Shown: in pieces, positions 43,730 through 52,802 of the stretch
How positions within the stretch are numbered: the first letter of the stretch is position 1
Layout: each line of letters starts with the position of its first letter
Origin: DATKOF01 sp035524795
Lineage (GTDB): Bacteria; Pseudomonadota; Gammaproteobacteria; Burkholderiales; SG8-41
Assembly (NCBI GenBank): GCA_035524795.1
Contig: DATKOF010000018.1
Location: 27,606-91,605 of the forward strand
Direction of reading: 5' to 3'
Length of the DNA: 64,000 nt
Position numbers and translations under genes: made by a program
The notes under the pieces: model-generated
Seen by the model: the letters and a program-made list of their open reading frames with translations, nothing else
Told to the model about the DNA's origin: nothing
Databases searched by the model: none

Positions 43730-44992
43730 TTACGGCAGATTGACCAGCGACTGCAGCACGGTGTCCTGGGTCTTGATGCTCTGCGCATTGGCCTGGTAAT
43801 CGCGCTGCAGCGTTATCATGTCAACCAGTTGAGTAGTCAGGTCGACGTTCGATTCCTCGACTGCAGCTGACTGCAATACGCCGAGATTGCTGGTGCCGGG
43901 AGGCGCAACTTGTGGCAACCCGGAGGCCGAGGTCTCAGCCCACTGGCTGCCGCCGAGCGGCGCCAGACCGTTCGGATTATTGAAATTAGCGAGCACCACC
44001 TGTCCGAGCGACGTCGACTGGCCGTTTGAATAGTTGCCGAGAATCACACCATCGACGCTGACTGAGATATTGGTCAACTGGCCGGAACCGTAGCCGTCCT
44101 GCGTCAGCGAATTGATGCTGAACGGCGAACCGAATTGCGTGGTGCCGCCGAAATCAAGCGTGAATGCGAGCGGCGAGTTCGCGGAAGTGGCGCCGCCCAG
44201 CGCGGTCGTGATGCCGGCCAGGTCGATCGAAACGTTGAGCGGCATCGCCGTCGTCATCGCTCCCGAGCCGCCGAAATCGACGACTGCAGGATTGCCGGCG
44301 CCGGCGCCGAGGTTGACGTAGCTGGTCGCCGTCCCGTCCACGGTCGCATAGGCATTCCAGTCATTGCTCGTCGCGGTCTTCGCGAAATAGAGCGCCACCG
44401 TATGCGCGAAACCCTGGCTGTCATAAACTGAAAACGACGTCGAATTTGTGTATGTGGTCGGATCGGTCGGATCGAACGCCGCCGTGATTGCCGTCGCGCC
44501 TGCGGGAAGATTGAAATTGGCGGTGGCCTGGGTTGTCGTTTTGGGCGACTGTGTGCTGGTCACCACCTGAAGGTCTACCGGCGCCGCCTGCACGATATTG
44601 CCATTGGCGTCAACCGGATAGCCGGTCAGATTGCGGCCGTTGTCGTCTACGATGTAACCGGAGGCATCGAGATGGAACTGTCCGTTGCGGGCGTAGGTAA
44701 TCGCGCCGCTGTCGCTCATCCGGAAAAAACCCTGGCCGTTGATCGCCAGGTCGAGCGGATTGCTGGTGGTGGTGATGTTGCCCTGCGTGAAATTCTGCAT
44801 CACCGTCTCCACCGACGTGCCGATACCAACCTGGTTGGAGCCCGCGCCGCCCAGCGAATTGGCGTAAACGTCCCCGAAGTGGGCGTCCGAGGATTTGAAG
44901 CCAACGGTATTCGCGTTGGCGACATTGTTGCCGATGACATCGAGCGCCTTGCTCGCGCCGTCCAGTCCGCTGAGGCCTTGTTGAAAGCTCAT
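43730..44992 (-). CDS. flgE: FlgE hook protein
   Basis: 420-residue hook subunit. The N-terminus is MSFQQGLSGLDGASKALDV with GNNVANANTVGFKSSDA, and the C-terminus LTTQLVDMITLQRDYQANAQ. The central surface domain is rich in Thr, Ser, Gly and Asn, with the conserved QGFFRMSDSGAITYARNG segment. Length is normal for a betaproteobacterial hook. Confidence 0.97.
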   Translation of the reverse strand: MSFQQGLSGLDGASKALDVIGNNVANANTVGFKSSDAHFGDVYANSLGGAGSNQVGIGTSVETVMQNFTQGNITTTSNPLDLAINGQGFFRMSDSGAITYARNGQFHLDASGYIVDDNGRNLTGYPVDANGNIVQAAPVDLQVVTSTQSPKTTTQATANFNLPAGATAITAAFDPTDPTTYTNSTSFSVYDSQGFAHTVALYFAKTATSNDWNAYATVDGTATSYVNLGAGAGNPAVVDFGGSGAMTTAMPLNVSIDLAGITTALGGATSANSPLAFTLDFGGTTQFGSPFSINSLTQDGYGSGQLTNISVSVDGVILGNYSNGQSTSLGQVVLANFNNPNGLAPLGGSQWAETSASGLPQVAPPGTSNLGVLQSAAVEESNVDLTTQLVDMITLQRDYQANAQSIKTQDTVLQSLVNLP

Positions 44993-45007
44993 GAAAGTTT
45001 CTCCTTC

Positions 45008-45673
45008 CTAGATGATCTGCTTGATGTTCGACAATTGGACGCTGCCTATGCCCTGGACGGTCAGCGCCGTGCCGTTTGATCCCGGCGTGACTCCGTTGAC
45101 CAGGCCGTAGCTCAACGGCGTCGCGGTGACGGAAGTCCCGTTTGCGCTGGCCGTGACGCTGAAAGTGTAGTTGCCGTCGGACGCGGTGCCGCCGGCGCTG
45201 GTTGAACCATCCCATTGCAGATATACCGTGCCCGCACTTTGCGCGCCGACATCCATCTGATCGACGACATTGCCGGCGCCGTCCTTGATCGTGACCACCA
45301 TGCTGGTGACGTCCTGCGGCAGGCTGACGCCAAACACCGCATTGCCTCCCGACAACGATAGCTGGTTTCCCTGCACCATCACGCCGTGGCCGACCAGCGC
45401 CGCCGCCTGCAGCGACTGCTGTGCGCCGACATTTGACGCGAGCGACTGCAGCGTGGTGTTCAGCTGATTGATGCCGCCGACGGTACTGATCTGTGCCAGC
45501 TGTGAAGTCAGTTCGGAGTTGTCCATCGGATTGAGCGGATCCTGATTCTGCATCTGGGTCACAAGCAGCGTCAGGAACTGGTTCTGCAGGTCCTGCGCGG
45601 AACTGGCCGTGGAAGCATTCAGCGCGGCCGCTGCGGACGTGCTGGTCAGATCGTTCTGAACGGAAGCTGTCAT
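45008..45673 (-). CDS. flgD: FlgD hook cap / scaffold protein
   Basis: 221-residue protein that caps the growing hook. The conserved N-terminal block LQNQFLTLLVTQMQNQDPLN, PMDNSELTSQLAQISTVGGI is followed by Ig-like and tudor-like domains. The start is the ATG at 45673, behind AGGAGAAAT; upstream extension of the frame runs into flgC. Confidence 0.96.
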   Translation of the reverse strand: MTASVQNDLTSTSAAAALNASTASSAQDLQNQFLTLLVTQMQNQDPLNPMDNSELTSQLAQISTVGGINQLNTTLQSLASNVGAQQSLQAAALVGHGVMVQGNQLSLSGGNAVFGVSLPQDVTSMVVTIKDGAGNVVDQMDVGAQSAGTVYLQWDGSTSAGGTASDGNYTFSVTASANGTSVTATPLSYGLVNGVTPGSNGTALTVQGIGSVQLSNIKQII

Positions 45674-45684
45674 GGCATTTCTCC

Positions 45685-46089
45685 TTATTGCCCGAGCGTG
45701 AGCGTTTTCGACATCAGGGACTTCGCGGTATTCATCATATCGACGTTCTCTTCGTACGCGCGCGATGCTGAAATCATGTTGACCATTTCTCCGATCACGT
45801 CGACGTTCGGCATCGTCACGTAGCCCTTGTCGTCGGCGAGCGGGTTTTTGGGATCGTAGACCTCGCGCATCGGCGACGGATCCTGGATTACGCCGGTCAC
45901 GCGCACGCCGGTCGCACCCTGCGCCGATACCAGCGCCGAACCGAACACGACCTGCTTGGCGTGATACGGCTGGCCGTCCGGGCCGGTCGCGCTGTCGGCA
46001 TTGGCAAGATTGCTGGCAACCGCGTTGAGGCGCTGCGATTGCGCGGTCAGCGCGGAACTGGCGATATCGAGCACGGCATCGAGTGACAT
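45685..46089 (-). CDS. flgC: FlgC proximal rod protein
   Basis: 134-residue rod protein with SALTAQSQRLNAVASNLANA, GYVTMPNVDVIGEMVNMISA and SRAYEENVDMMNTAKSLM. Exact family length; lies between flgB and flgD. Confidence 0.98.
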   Translation of the reverse strand: MSLDAVLDIASSALTAQSQRLNAVASNLANADSATGPDGQPYHAKQVVFGSALVSAQGATGVRVTGVIQDPSPMREVYDPKNPLADDKGYVTMPNVDVIGEMVNMISASRAYEENVDMMNTAKSLMSKTLTLGQ

Positions 46090-46106
46090 GGCGGGTTTCC
46101 CTTCGT

Positions 46107-46517
46107 CTATCCCTGGATCGCGGTGAGCACCGCTTTGATCTGGGCATTGAGCACGGTCAGGTCGGTTTCGTAATGCAGCGCGTTATCGACGAATTGCGCG
46201 CGTTCGTAATCCGGTTCGACGGTGTTGCCGTCAACACTGGGCTGGGTCGGCACGCGATATTGCACCGGCACGCCGCCGACAGATTCGCCGGTCGCACCCG
46301 CGAGATGCGTGGAGCTGGTGCGCGCCAGTTCGACCGGCCCGCCAGCCGCGCCGGCGGCGGATGTTGCCAGCGCCAGTGCTTTCGCAAAATCGATGTCGCG
46401 CGCCTTGTAGTTCGGCGTATCGGCATTGGCGATATTGGAAGCCAGCAATTGCTGGCGTTGCGCGCGCAGGCTCAACAGCTGCTGCTGAAGATCGAAGATG
46501 CCGTCGATTTTCTGCAT
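46107..46517 (-). CDS. flgB: FlgB proximal rod protein
   Basis: 136-residue rod protein with LRAQRQQLLASNIANADTPN, YKARDIDFAKAL and the C-terminal FVDNALHYETDLTVLNAQIK. The start is the ATG at 46517, which gives the normal family length. First gene of the flgBCDEFGHIJ operon; divergent from flgA. Confidence 0.96.
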   Translation of the reverse strand: MQKIDGIFDLQQQLLSLRAQRQQLLASNIANADTPNYKARDIDFAKALALATSAAGAAGGPVELARTSSTHLAGATGESVGGVPVQYRVPTQPSVDGNTVEPDYERAQFVDNALHYETDLTVLNAQIKAVLTAIQG

Positions 46518-46593
46518 CGTTTCACTCGTTGCCGCGGCAATCCGTGTCAATGAAGTCGATCGAAGCTTAAGCCCCCGCCGCCTTCGGTCAAAC

Positions 46594-46625
46594 TCCGATA
46601 AGCGGCCAATCCTGCCCCCAATTCG
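46594..46625. promoter_or_regulatory. possible FlhDC box between flgB and flgA
   Basis: GATAAGCGG at 46597-46605 and CAATTCGGG at 46619-46627 sit in the middle of the 174-base divergent region at a spacing close to that of the four clearer boxes, with the CCCCC run also shared. From it, TCTGAT (46652-46657) would be a -10 for flgA. The flgB side has TTAAGC/TAAGCT near 46565-46571. The match is weaker than elsewhere. A TCCGATAAT (46665-46673) just before flgA is an alternative -10. Confidence 0.35.
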
Positions 46626-46691
46626 GGACATCACGCGCCGTGCGCACGTGGTCTGATGCTGCCATCCGATAATTCTTCGCAGGGGACGTCC

Positions 46692-47387
46692 ATGGCGGTG
46701 CGGAAAATTCTGATGGCCCTGATCGTCAGCGCCGCCGCGAGCGCCGGCGCGCAGCCTGTCGCAGCGCTGGATTCCACCGCGCTCACCACCGTTGTCAGGC
46801 AGTTCCTGCAACGCGAAACCATCGGCCTGCCCGGTACTGTCAGTTATTCAGTCCGTGCGCCCGATACCCGCATTGCGCTCGCCGCCTGCCCCGCACCGGA
46901 GGCCTTTCTGCCCGCCGGTGCGCGGCTGTGGGGAAACTCCACCGTCGGCGTGCGCTGTGTCGGCGCGACGGCATGGACCGTCTATGTCCCGGTAACGGTC
47001 CACGTCACCGCCGGCTATGTGGCAACCGCGCGGCCGCTGCAACAGGGGCAGACAGTCGCGGTCACAGACCTCATGATGCTCAGCGGCGACTTGACCCAGC
47101 TGCCGGCCGGCATCGTAACCAGCCCGCAACTGGCCGCCGGCAAGACACTTGCTGTCAGCGTCGCCGCCGGCCAGCCGCTGCGCCAGGACATGCTGCGCAC
47201 GCCGCTCGCCGTGCAGCAGGGGCAGACCGTGCAGCTGGTGACAAGCGGGCGTGGCTTTCGGGTCACTTCCGAGGGACGCGCCGTCAACAATGCGGCCGAA
47301 GGCCAACTGGCCAGAGTCCAGACCGGCTCCGGCCAGACGGTGAGCGGAATCGCGCGCGCCGGCAGTCTTGTTGAAGTAAGTTACTGA
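46692..47387 (+). CDS. flgA: FlgA P-ring chaperone
   Basis: 231-residue periplasmic chaperone for P-ring assembly. A signal sequence (ILMALIVSAAASAGAQPVAA) is followed by the variable domain and the SAF domain (ATARPLQQGQTVAVTDLMML; LAAGKTLAVSVAAGQPLRQD) and the C-terminal VQTGSGQTVSGIARAG. The start is the ATG at 46692 behind AGGGGA; an ATG 12 codons upstream lacks a ribosome site. Confidence 0.95.
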   Translation: MAVRKILMALIVSAAASAGAQPVAALDSTALTTVVRQFLQRETIGLPGTVSYSVRAPDTRIALAACPAPEAFLPAGARLWGNSTVGVRCVGATAWTVYVPVTVHVTAGYVATARPLQQGQTVAVTDLMMLSGDLTQLPAGIVTSPQLAAGKTLAVSVAAGQPLRQDMLRTPLAVQQGQTVQLVTSGRGFRVTSEGRAVNNAAEGQLARVQTGSGQTVSGIARAGSLVEVSY

Positions 47388-47455
47388 TACCGCTCCTCAA
47401 CTCCTCAGCGCCTCCGGCCGCAACCCGCCCCGGAATCAGGGAGATAAAGCGCGGC

Positions 47456-47482
47456 TAAAGTTTCCCCGCGGCATGCCGTAAA
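47456..47482 (+). promoter_or_regulatory. FliA (sigma-28) promoter of flgM-flgN
   Basis: TAAAGTTT at 47456-47463 (perfect consensus), 11-base spacer, GCCGTAAA at 47475-47482 (6 of 8 to GCCGATAA). It lies 33 bases before the flgM ATG. The best sigma-28 promoter in the window; it gives the usual autoregulation of the anti-sigma factor. Confidence 0.85.
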
Positions 47483-47515
47483 GCAGACAACAAGGGATTG
47501 TCAAACGAGCTTTCC

Positions 47516-47827
47516 ATGAAGATCGATCCGTCGTTGACTTCGCCGCTCGGCGGCGAAATAAAGACCGGAGCCGGGGCGCCAAAAAAGCCGGGCGGCAACG
47601 CCACGTCTGCCGCCGACACCAGCAATACGGACGTCCATCTGAGCCCGCTCGCGGCGCAATTGCAGACGTTGTCCCAGGAACTGCAGGGCGGCTCCGAGGC
47701 GTTCGACCCGGCGCGCGTTGCGGAAATCAAGCAGGCGATCAGCGAAGGTCGGCTTAAAATCGATCCCGGCGCGATCGCCGACAAGCTGATCGAAACTGCA
47801 CGCGAACTGCTGCAACCGAAAGCATGA
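47516..47827 (+). CDS. flgM: FlgM anti-sigma-28 factor
   Basis: 103-residue FlgM, which holds FliA inactive until it is exported through the completed hook. It is mostly disordered, with the N-terminal MKIDPSLTSPL and the C-terminal FliA-binding helices (FDPARVAEIKQAISEGRLKI, PGAIADKLIETARELLQ). The start is the ATG at 47516; a TTG at 47498 sits directly on a purine run and is less likely. It overlaps flgN by 4 bases (ATGA). Confidence 0.95.
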   Translation: MKIDPSLTSPLGGEIKTGAGAPKKPGGNATSAADTSNTDVHLSPLAAQLQTLSQELQGGSEAFDPARVAEIKQAISEGRLKIDPGAIADKLIETARELLQPKA

Positions 47828-48330
47828 CCATCACTTCGAGCGCCGCTGAACATGCCGATAGCACCGCCGCCGCGGCGGTTGCCGTTGTGCACAATCTGGC
47901 ATGCGAATGCACAGCGGTCGAATCGTTTGCGGCGCTGCTCGCCGAAGAGCGCGCGGCGCTGCTGGCTCAGGACGCCGACACGTTGCAGCACATCACGCTG
48001 CGCAAGGCGGAAGCCACCCATCGGATCGCCGCGCTGGTCGACGCACGCAACCGCGCGCTGACCGCCGGCGGGTTCGCTCCCGGGCGCGCGGGCATCGAAT
48101 CGTTTCTGGACAAGCATCCGCAAAATACCAGCCTCTGGCAGCGGCTGCGGCGCGGCGCCGCCCGCACCCAGGGTCTCAATCACACAGTGGGACAGTTGAT
48201 CAACTGGCGGCTGGCCGCCACCGAACAGGCGCTGGCGGTGCTGCGTCAGGGCTCGCACGCGGCGCCGCTTTATTCTGCCACCGGACAGCCCGCTGCGCCC
48301 CATGGCGCGCGCCGTCTGGCGACCGCTTAA
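47824..48330 (+). CDS. flgN: FlgN export chaperone
   Basis: 168-residue helical chaperone for FlgK and FlgL. It has VESFAALLAEERAALLAQDA, ITLRKAEATHRIAALVDARN and the helix QLINWRLAATEQALAVLRQG. Position after flgM and length fit. It converges on motD with a 33-base gap. Confidence 0.9.
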   Translation: MTITSSAAEHADSTAAAAVAVVHNLACECTAVESFAALLAEERAALLAQDADTLQHITLRKAEATHRIAALVDARNRALTAGGFAPGRAGIESFLDKHPQNTSLWQRLRRGAARTQGLNHTVGQLINWRLAATEQALAVLRQGSHAAPLYSATGQPAAPHGARRLATA

Positions 48331-48363
48331 AATCTTTTCAACGTTTCAACCAACGACCTCCGG

Positions 48364-49182
48364 TCAGCGCTGCGGCACCGGCGGCGGCAACACGATTGCA
48401 GGCGGCTGCGCCGGCCCGGCCGACGCAGGGGGCGCAGGGGAATCGGGCGCCGCCAGTATGCTCAGCACCACGCGCCGATTGCGGGCGCGGCCGGCAGTCG
48501 TCGCGTTCGATTCGAGCGGCTGATATTCCGCATATCCCTTCGCGACCAGCCGTCGCGGATCAACGCCACCGTCAACCAGCGCGCGCACCACGCTGCTGGC
48601 GCGTGCCGACGACAATTCCCAGTTCGAGGGAAACTGCACGCCGGCGACCGGCACGTCGTCGGTGTGCCCTTCGACCTGCACCGGCAGGCTGCCGTTGCGC
48701 ACCAGCACCATCGCGACGGTTTCCATCAGATGTTTCGAATCCTCCTGCAGCTGCGCTTCGCCCGACTTGAACAATAATCCCGCGTTCAGTTCGACCCTGA
48801 TGCCGCCCGGGCTGGTCAGCACGCGCGCGTCGCCGCTCGCGACCAGCGGCGCCATCGCTTCGGTCAGGTGCTGCGCGAGTTCGCGCAGCGCGCCGCCGGC
48901 GGCATCGCCGCCATTGCCACCTGGGGCAGCCGCCTTGTGCGCACCTGGCACTGTTGCCGGTTGTCTGCCGGGAGCGCCCGCCACAGAGGGCACAGCCGCA
49001 CCGAATGCCTCGCCGATCGCCTGTGACAGCCGTTTGTATTTTGCTTCGCTCAGACTGGAGACCGCGTAGAGCACGACGAACACCGCGAACATCAGGGTGA
49101 TGAAGTCCGCGTACGAGATCAGCCACCGCTCGTGTCCATCGGACTGGCGGCGGTCGACATAGGTTTTGCGTCGGCGCGCCAT
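48364..49182 (-). CDS. motD: MotD stator protein (second MotB-type)
   Basis: 272-residue stator subunit. A single membrane segment begins with the proton-channel Asp26 (ISYADFITLMFAVFVVLY). An Ala/Gly/Pro linker and a C-terminal OmpA-like peptidoglycan-binding domain follow (VEGHTDDVPVAGVQFPSNWE, LSSARASSVVRALVDGGVDP). The Pro-rich tail of about 25 residues is unusual. With MotC it forms the second stator set; in Pseudomonas MotCD supports swarming and responds to c-di-GMP. Last gene of the flhB operon. Confidence 0.93.
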   Translation of the reverse strand: MARRRKTYVDRRQSDGHERWLISYADFITLMFAVFVVLYAVSSLSEAKYKRLSQAIGEAFGAAVPSVAGAPGRQPATVPGAHKAAAPGGNGGDAAGGALRELAQHLTEAMAPLVASGDARVLTSPGGIRVELNAGLLFKSGEAQLQEDSKHLMETVAMVLVRNGSLPVQVEGHTDDVPVAGVQFPSNWELSSARASSVVRALVDGGVDPRRLVAKGYAEYQPLESNATTAGRARNRRVVLSILAAPDSPAPPASAGPAQPPAIVLPPPVPQR

Positions 49183-49189
49183 GTCCGGA

Positions 49190-49939
49190 TCAGCCGCAAT
49201 ACCCCTGCAACCGGCGTGTAATCAGGCGTGGATGGTCGCCGTTGGCGATCGCCGCCAGCCCCTCCACCAGCATCTCGTGCAACCGCACCCGTTCAGCAAT
49301 CAGCGCGCGCACTTTGTTGGCGATCGGCAGGAACAATAGATTGGCCAAAGCAACACCGTAGATCGTCGACACGAACGCGACGGCGATCCCGGCGCCGAGC
49401 CGCGACGGGTCGGACAGGTTCTGCATGACCTGGATCAGCCCCAGCACCGCGCCGAGGATGCCGATGGTCGGCGCATAACCGCCGGCCGCATCCCAGATCC
49501 GTGCAGCCTGGCGCAGCCGCTCCTCGTAGGCGGCGATCTCGAGCGCCATGATGTCGCGCAGATCATCGGGGCTGCCGCCGTCGATCAGCAACTCAAGTCC
49601 GCGCCGCGTGAACGGCTCGACGGTCGGCCGCAGTTCGCCTTCCAGTTTGAGCAACCCTTCCTTGCGCACGATTTCGGCCCAGCGCGTGACGTCGCGCATC
49701 GTGCGCTGCGGTTCAACCGCCGGCACGGACAAAGTCCACCAGCCAAGCTTCACGCCATCGACAAATGTCGACAGGCGCGTCTGCGCGAGAACGGCGCCGA
49801 TGGTGCCCAGAAAAACGATGCAGAAGCCGGCGCCCTGCACCAGCGAGGCGGGGTTGCCGCCCTCCAGCAGCTGCCCGCCGATGATGCCGGCGAGTGCGAG
49901 GCCGAGGCCGGCAAATGTACTGGGGTCGAGGCGCGCCAC
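49190..49939 (-). CDS. motC: MotC stator protein (second MotA-type)
   Basis: 249-residue four-span stator subunit. Features are LGLALAGIIGGQLLEGGNP, the loop-Arg/Glu segment between spans two and three (RWAEIVRKEGLLKLEGEL) and GGYAPTIGILGAVLGLIQVM. The start is a GTG one base after the fliA stop. Order fliA-motC-motD is shared with Pseudomonas-type loci. Confidence 0.94.
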   Translation of the reverse strand: MARLDPSTFAGLGLALAGIIGGQLLEGGNPASLVQGAGFCIVFLGTIGAVLAQTRLSTFVDGVKLGWWTLSVPAVEPQRTMRDVTRWAEIVRKEGLLKLEGELRPTVEPFTRRGLELLIDGGSPDDLRDIMALEIAAYEERLRQAARIWDAAGGYAPTIGILGAVLGLIQVMQNLSDPSRLGAGIAVAFVSTIYGVALANLLFLPIANKVRALIAERVRLHEMLVEGLAAIANGDHPRLITRRLQGYCG

Positions 49940-49940
49940 A

Positions 49941-50723
49941 TCAGGCCCATTGTTCTCGTATTTGCGAGCGCAGCCGCGCGATCGCCTGGGTATGCAATTG
50001 GCATACGCGCGACTCCGATACGCCGAGCACGGCGCCGATCTCGCGCAGATTCAGTTCACGCTCGTAATACATGCTCATCACCAGCTTTTCACGCTCGGGC
50101 AGCCTGTCGATCGCGGCGCTCAGATGTTCACGCATGTTTTCGTTGAGCAGATGTTCGAGCGGGCCCGGATCGGGCTGCTCGACGGTCTGCCGTTCCAGAA
50201 ACTGTCCGTCGTCGGTGTCGACCAGATCCTCAAAATGGAAAATCTGGCAGCCGCGCGCATTCTGCAGCAGCTGCTGGTATTGTTCGAGCGAAATCTCCAG
50301 TTCGCGCGCGACTTCGGGTTCGGTCGCAGCGCGTCCGTGACGCTGCTCCAGCGAGCGGATCGCCTTTTCGATACGCCGCATGTCCCTGCGCACCCCGCGC
50401 GGCAGCCAGTCGTGTTCGCGCAACTCGTCCAGAATCGCGCCGCGGATGCGCTGCGCGGCATAGGTGTCGAAGCGTGCGCCGCGATTCTCTTCGAAGCGGT
50501 TGATCGCATCGAGCAATCCCATCATGCCGGCCTGGATGATGTCGTCGAGCTCGACGCTCGCCGGCAGGCGCGCCATCATATGATGCGCGATGCGTTTTAC
50601 CAGAGGCGCGTATTCGCGCACCCAGTTGTCGCGGTTGCGGACCGGTCCGCTGTCGTACGGCATGGGGGCGTCGGCACCCCGCCGTTCCGCAGTCTTGATG
50701 CCCTTGCTCACGGCATTCCCCAT
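49941..50723 (-). CDS. fliA: FliA sigma-28 factor
   Basis: About 260 residues, flagellar sigma factor for class III promoters. Regions 2, 3 and 4 are visible: DIIQAGMMGLLDAINRFEEN, RFDTYAAQRIRGAILDELRE, LPEREKLVMSMYYERELNLR and IGAVLGVSESRVCQLHTQAI. The start is not certain: the ATG at 50723 overlaps flhG by 16 bases; a GTG at 50711 gives a GTGA overlap with the flhG stop and has GGGGAA upstream; an ATG at 50663 would lie nearest the first conserved residues. Promoters of its class occur before fliC, fliD, flgK, flgM and motA. Confidence 0.96.
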   Translation of the reverse strand: MGNAVSKGIKTAERRGADAPMPYDSGPVRNRDNWVREYAPLVKRIAHHMMARLPASVELDDIIQAGMMGLLDAINRFEENRGARFDTYAAQRIRGAILDELREHDWLPRGVRRDMRRIEKAIRSLEQRHGRAATEPEVARELEISLEQYQQLLQNARGCQIFHFEDLVDTDDGQFLERQTVEQPDPGPLEHLLNENMREHLSAAIDRLPEREKLVMSMYYERELNLREIGAVLGVSESRVCQLHTQAIARLRSQIREQWA

Positions 50724-51574
50724 GCAGCGGCCGCCAGTTTCGGTGGCCTGCTTCCGGTAAGCCACGGCTCGACGACCGTCGCCATGCTTTCCGCGGTGAC
50801 GCCGACCAGACGGCTGGCGAAGTCGGCGCCGCATCGAGCCAGCGGATGTTCCGCATCAACGATCGAAATGCCGCGGCCGGCGCACAATGCCGCCGCCGCG
50901 GCATGGTCTGCAGCCCAGACGCCGGACAGCGCCGGTGTCAGTTTCAGATAGCGCCGCGCCACCGCCGCGAGATTGGCGTGGATCGCCGCGCCCTCGGCCG
51001 CGCTGCGCGCGCCCGCCACCACCACCTCGATGCGGCGGTCGTCCGACCGCGCGATGCGCTTGATCAGCGCGTAAGCGGCGGTCACCGCCGCCGCGCCCGT
51101 CGGCAGCAGCACCCAGTGTCGCGCTTCGCCCGCGATTTCCCACGCGCCACCCGCACTGCCAGGCGCGGCGTCGACCAGCACGACATCGGCGGCGGCGGCA
51201 ATCTGCGCCAGCGCCGCGGCGCGGGACCGGCTTGGCACGCTGCGCCACATCCGTGCGGCACGCGCCGCCGGCAGCACGCTGATCCGTGGATGCGCCGGCT
51301 GCGCCACTTCCGTCCACCGCCGCCCGTCACACAGCACGTGCCACAAGTCGTAGCGCAGACCGAGTCCCAACCTGTCGTTGATGTTGCCAATGCCGCTGTT
51401 TTCGTCGATCACCAGCACGCGCCGTCCCAGCGCGGCGAGCGCCAGCGCGAGGCCGATCACGAACGTGGTACGTCCCGCGCCGCGGTTCGCGGCGGCGATG
51501 TTGATCACCTGCCGCGGCAGGCCACCGCACAGCCGCCGCAGGCCTGCCGCCTGATCGCCGCGCGCGTTATGCAA
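50708..51574 (-). CDS. flhG: FlhG/FleN MinD-type ATPase with altered P-loop
   Basis: 288-residue regulator of flagellar number. The N-terminal GDQAAGLRRL matches the DQAxxLR motif that stimulates FlhF GTPase. The P-loop reads ANRGAGRTTFVI, where the canonical form is KGGVGKT, so both the deviant-Walker Lys and the catalytic Lys are replaced (the latter by Arg). The next motif reads VLVIDENSGIGNIND. The start is a TTG at 51574, the only one that keeps the DQAxxLR motif; it overlaps flhF by 8 bases. Confidence 0.9.
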   Translation of the reverse strand: MHNARGDQAAGLRRLCGGLPRQVINIAAANRGAGRTTFVIGLALALAALGRRVLVIDENSGIGNINDRLGLGLRYDLWHVLCDGRRWTEVAQPAHPRISVLPAARAARMWRSVPSRSRAAALAQIAAAADVVLVDAAPGSAGGAWEIAGEARHWVLLPTGAAAVTAAYALIKRIARSDDRRIEVVVAGARSAAEGAAIHANLAAVARRYLKLTPALSGVWAADHAAAAALCAGRGISIVDAEHPLARCGADFASRLVGVTAESMATVVEPWLTGSRPPKLAAAAWGMP

Positions 51575-52799
51575 ATGTCATCTCCGTTGGCCGCGCCGCT
51601 GCGCCGGCCAGGCGGCCGAGCATGAACGGCACTTCGGCGTCGGTCAGGCCGCCGGCGGTATCGGCCGGCCGTGGCCGCAGCGCGCGGTGCGCCAGATATT
51701 CGCAGCGCGCCGGATGCAGATCTTCCGGCACGCGCTGGCCGTTCGCCGCATAATGCAATGTCAGCTTGTAGCGCAGCGCGACGTCGAGCGCGCCGGCAAT
51801 GCTGACCGCCTCGTCGGCCTTGGTCAGGATCGCGCCATGAATGCCGTCGCCGCGGTAGGCACGCGCCACGTCCTCCAGTTGCTCGGCGCCGGCGGTCGCC
51901 GTCAGCAGCAGCAGACGCCGCACGCCGCATTCCGTCAGCATACCGGTCTGTTCCGCGACCTGCCGGTCGCGCTGTCCCATGCCCATGGTGTCGATCAATA
52001 CCAGGTGCTTGCCGCCGAGTTCGGCCAGTCGCACGCGCAGATCCTCGGCGTCGCGCACCGCGTGCACTGCGACGCCGAGAATCTTGCCGTAGATGCGCAA
52101 TTGCTCATGGGCGCCGACGCGGTAGCCGTCGGTGGTCAGCAGCGCCAGCCGCTCCGCGCCGTGGCGTACCACGCAGCGCGCCGCGAGCTTGGCCGTGGTC
52201 GTGGTCTTGCCGACGCCGGTCGGGCCGACCAGCGCGTAGACGCCGCCGCGCGCGACGATTTCATCGTCGTCGGCGACCAGCAGATTGCGCGCGAGCACCG
52301 CCTGCGCCCACTGGATCGTATCCTCGTAATCACGGCCGGCCGGCGAGCCGTCAGCCAGCAGGCGCGCCAGCGCCGGCGTGAATCCGCTGCCGAGCATCTC
52401 GCGCAGCAGGCGCGCGCGCAGCGGTTCGCGCCGCTGCAGATCGCTCCATGCGATGCCGGCGAGCTGGCTCTCCATGGTTCCCCTTAGCGCCTTCAGTTCG
52501 GACATCAGGTGCGCCACCGACGGCTCGCTGCATGCCGCCGATGGCGGCGGCGCAGGGCGCTCCGGCGGCGTACCGCCGCGCGGATTTTTGCGCAACGCCG
52601 CGGGCGCAGCTTCGGGCGGAGCGGCGGACGAAGAAGCGCCGCTCGTCAGGCGGGCCAGCGCTTCCGGCGCCAGCGCGGTGATTTCGACCTGGCCGCCGAC
52701 GCGGCGGTTGGCCAGCACCACGGCGTCGGCACCCAGCGCACGCTTGACCTCGCGCAGCGCTTCGCTTGAATTCGCTCCAAAGAATTTGCGTGCATTCAT
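51567..52799 (-). CDS. flhF: FlhF SRP-type GTPase
   Basis: 410-residue GTPase that fixes the flagellar site at the pole in polar flagellates. The N-terminal B domain (MNARKFFGANSSEALREVKR) is basic, and a Pro/Ala linker lies at about residues 55-95. The NG domain shows Walker A GPTGVGKT (192-199), LLTTDGYRVGAHEQL and LVLIDTMGMGQRD. It lies between flhA and flhG. Confidence 0.96.
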   Translation of the reverse strand: MNARKFFGANSSEALREVKRALGADAVVLANRRVGGQVEITALAPEALARLTSGASSSAAPPEAAPAALRKNPRGGTPPERPAPPPSAACSEPSVAHLMSELKALRGTMESQLAGIAWSDLQRREPLRARLLREMLGSGFTPALARLLADGSPAGRDYEDTIQWAQAVLARNLLVADDDEIVARGGVYALVGPTGVGKTTTTAKLAARCVVRHGAERLALLTTDGYRVGAHEQLRIYGKILGVAVHAVRDAEDLRVRLAELGGKHLVLIDTMGMGQRDRQVAEQTGMLTECGVRRLLLLTATAGAEQLEDVARAYRGDGIHGAILTKADEAVSIAGALDVALRYKLTLHYAANGQRVPEDLHPARCEYLAHRALRPRPADTAGGLTDAEVPFMLGRLAGAAARPTEMTFA

Positions 52800-52802
52800 G
52801 TG

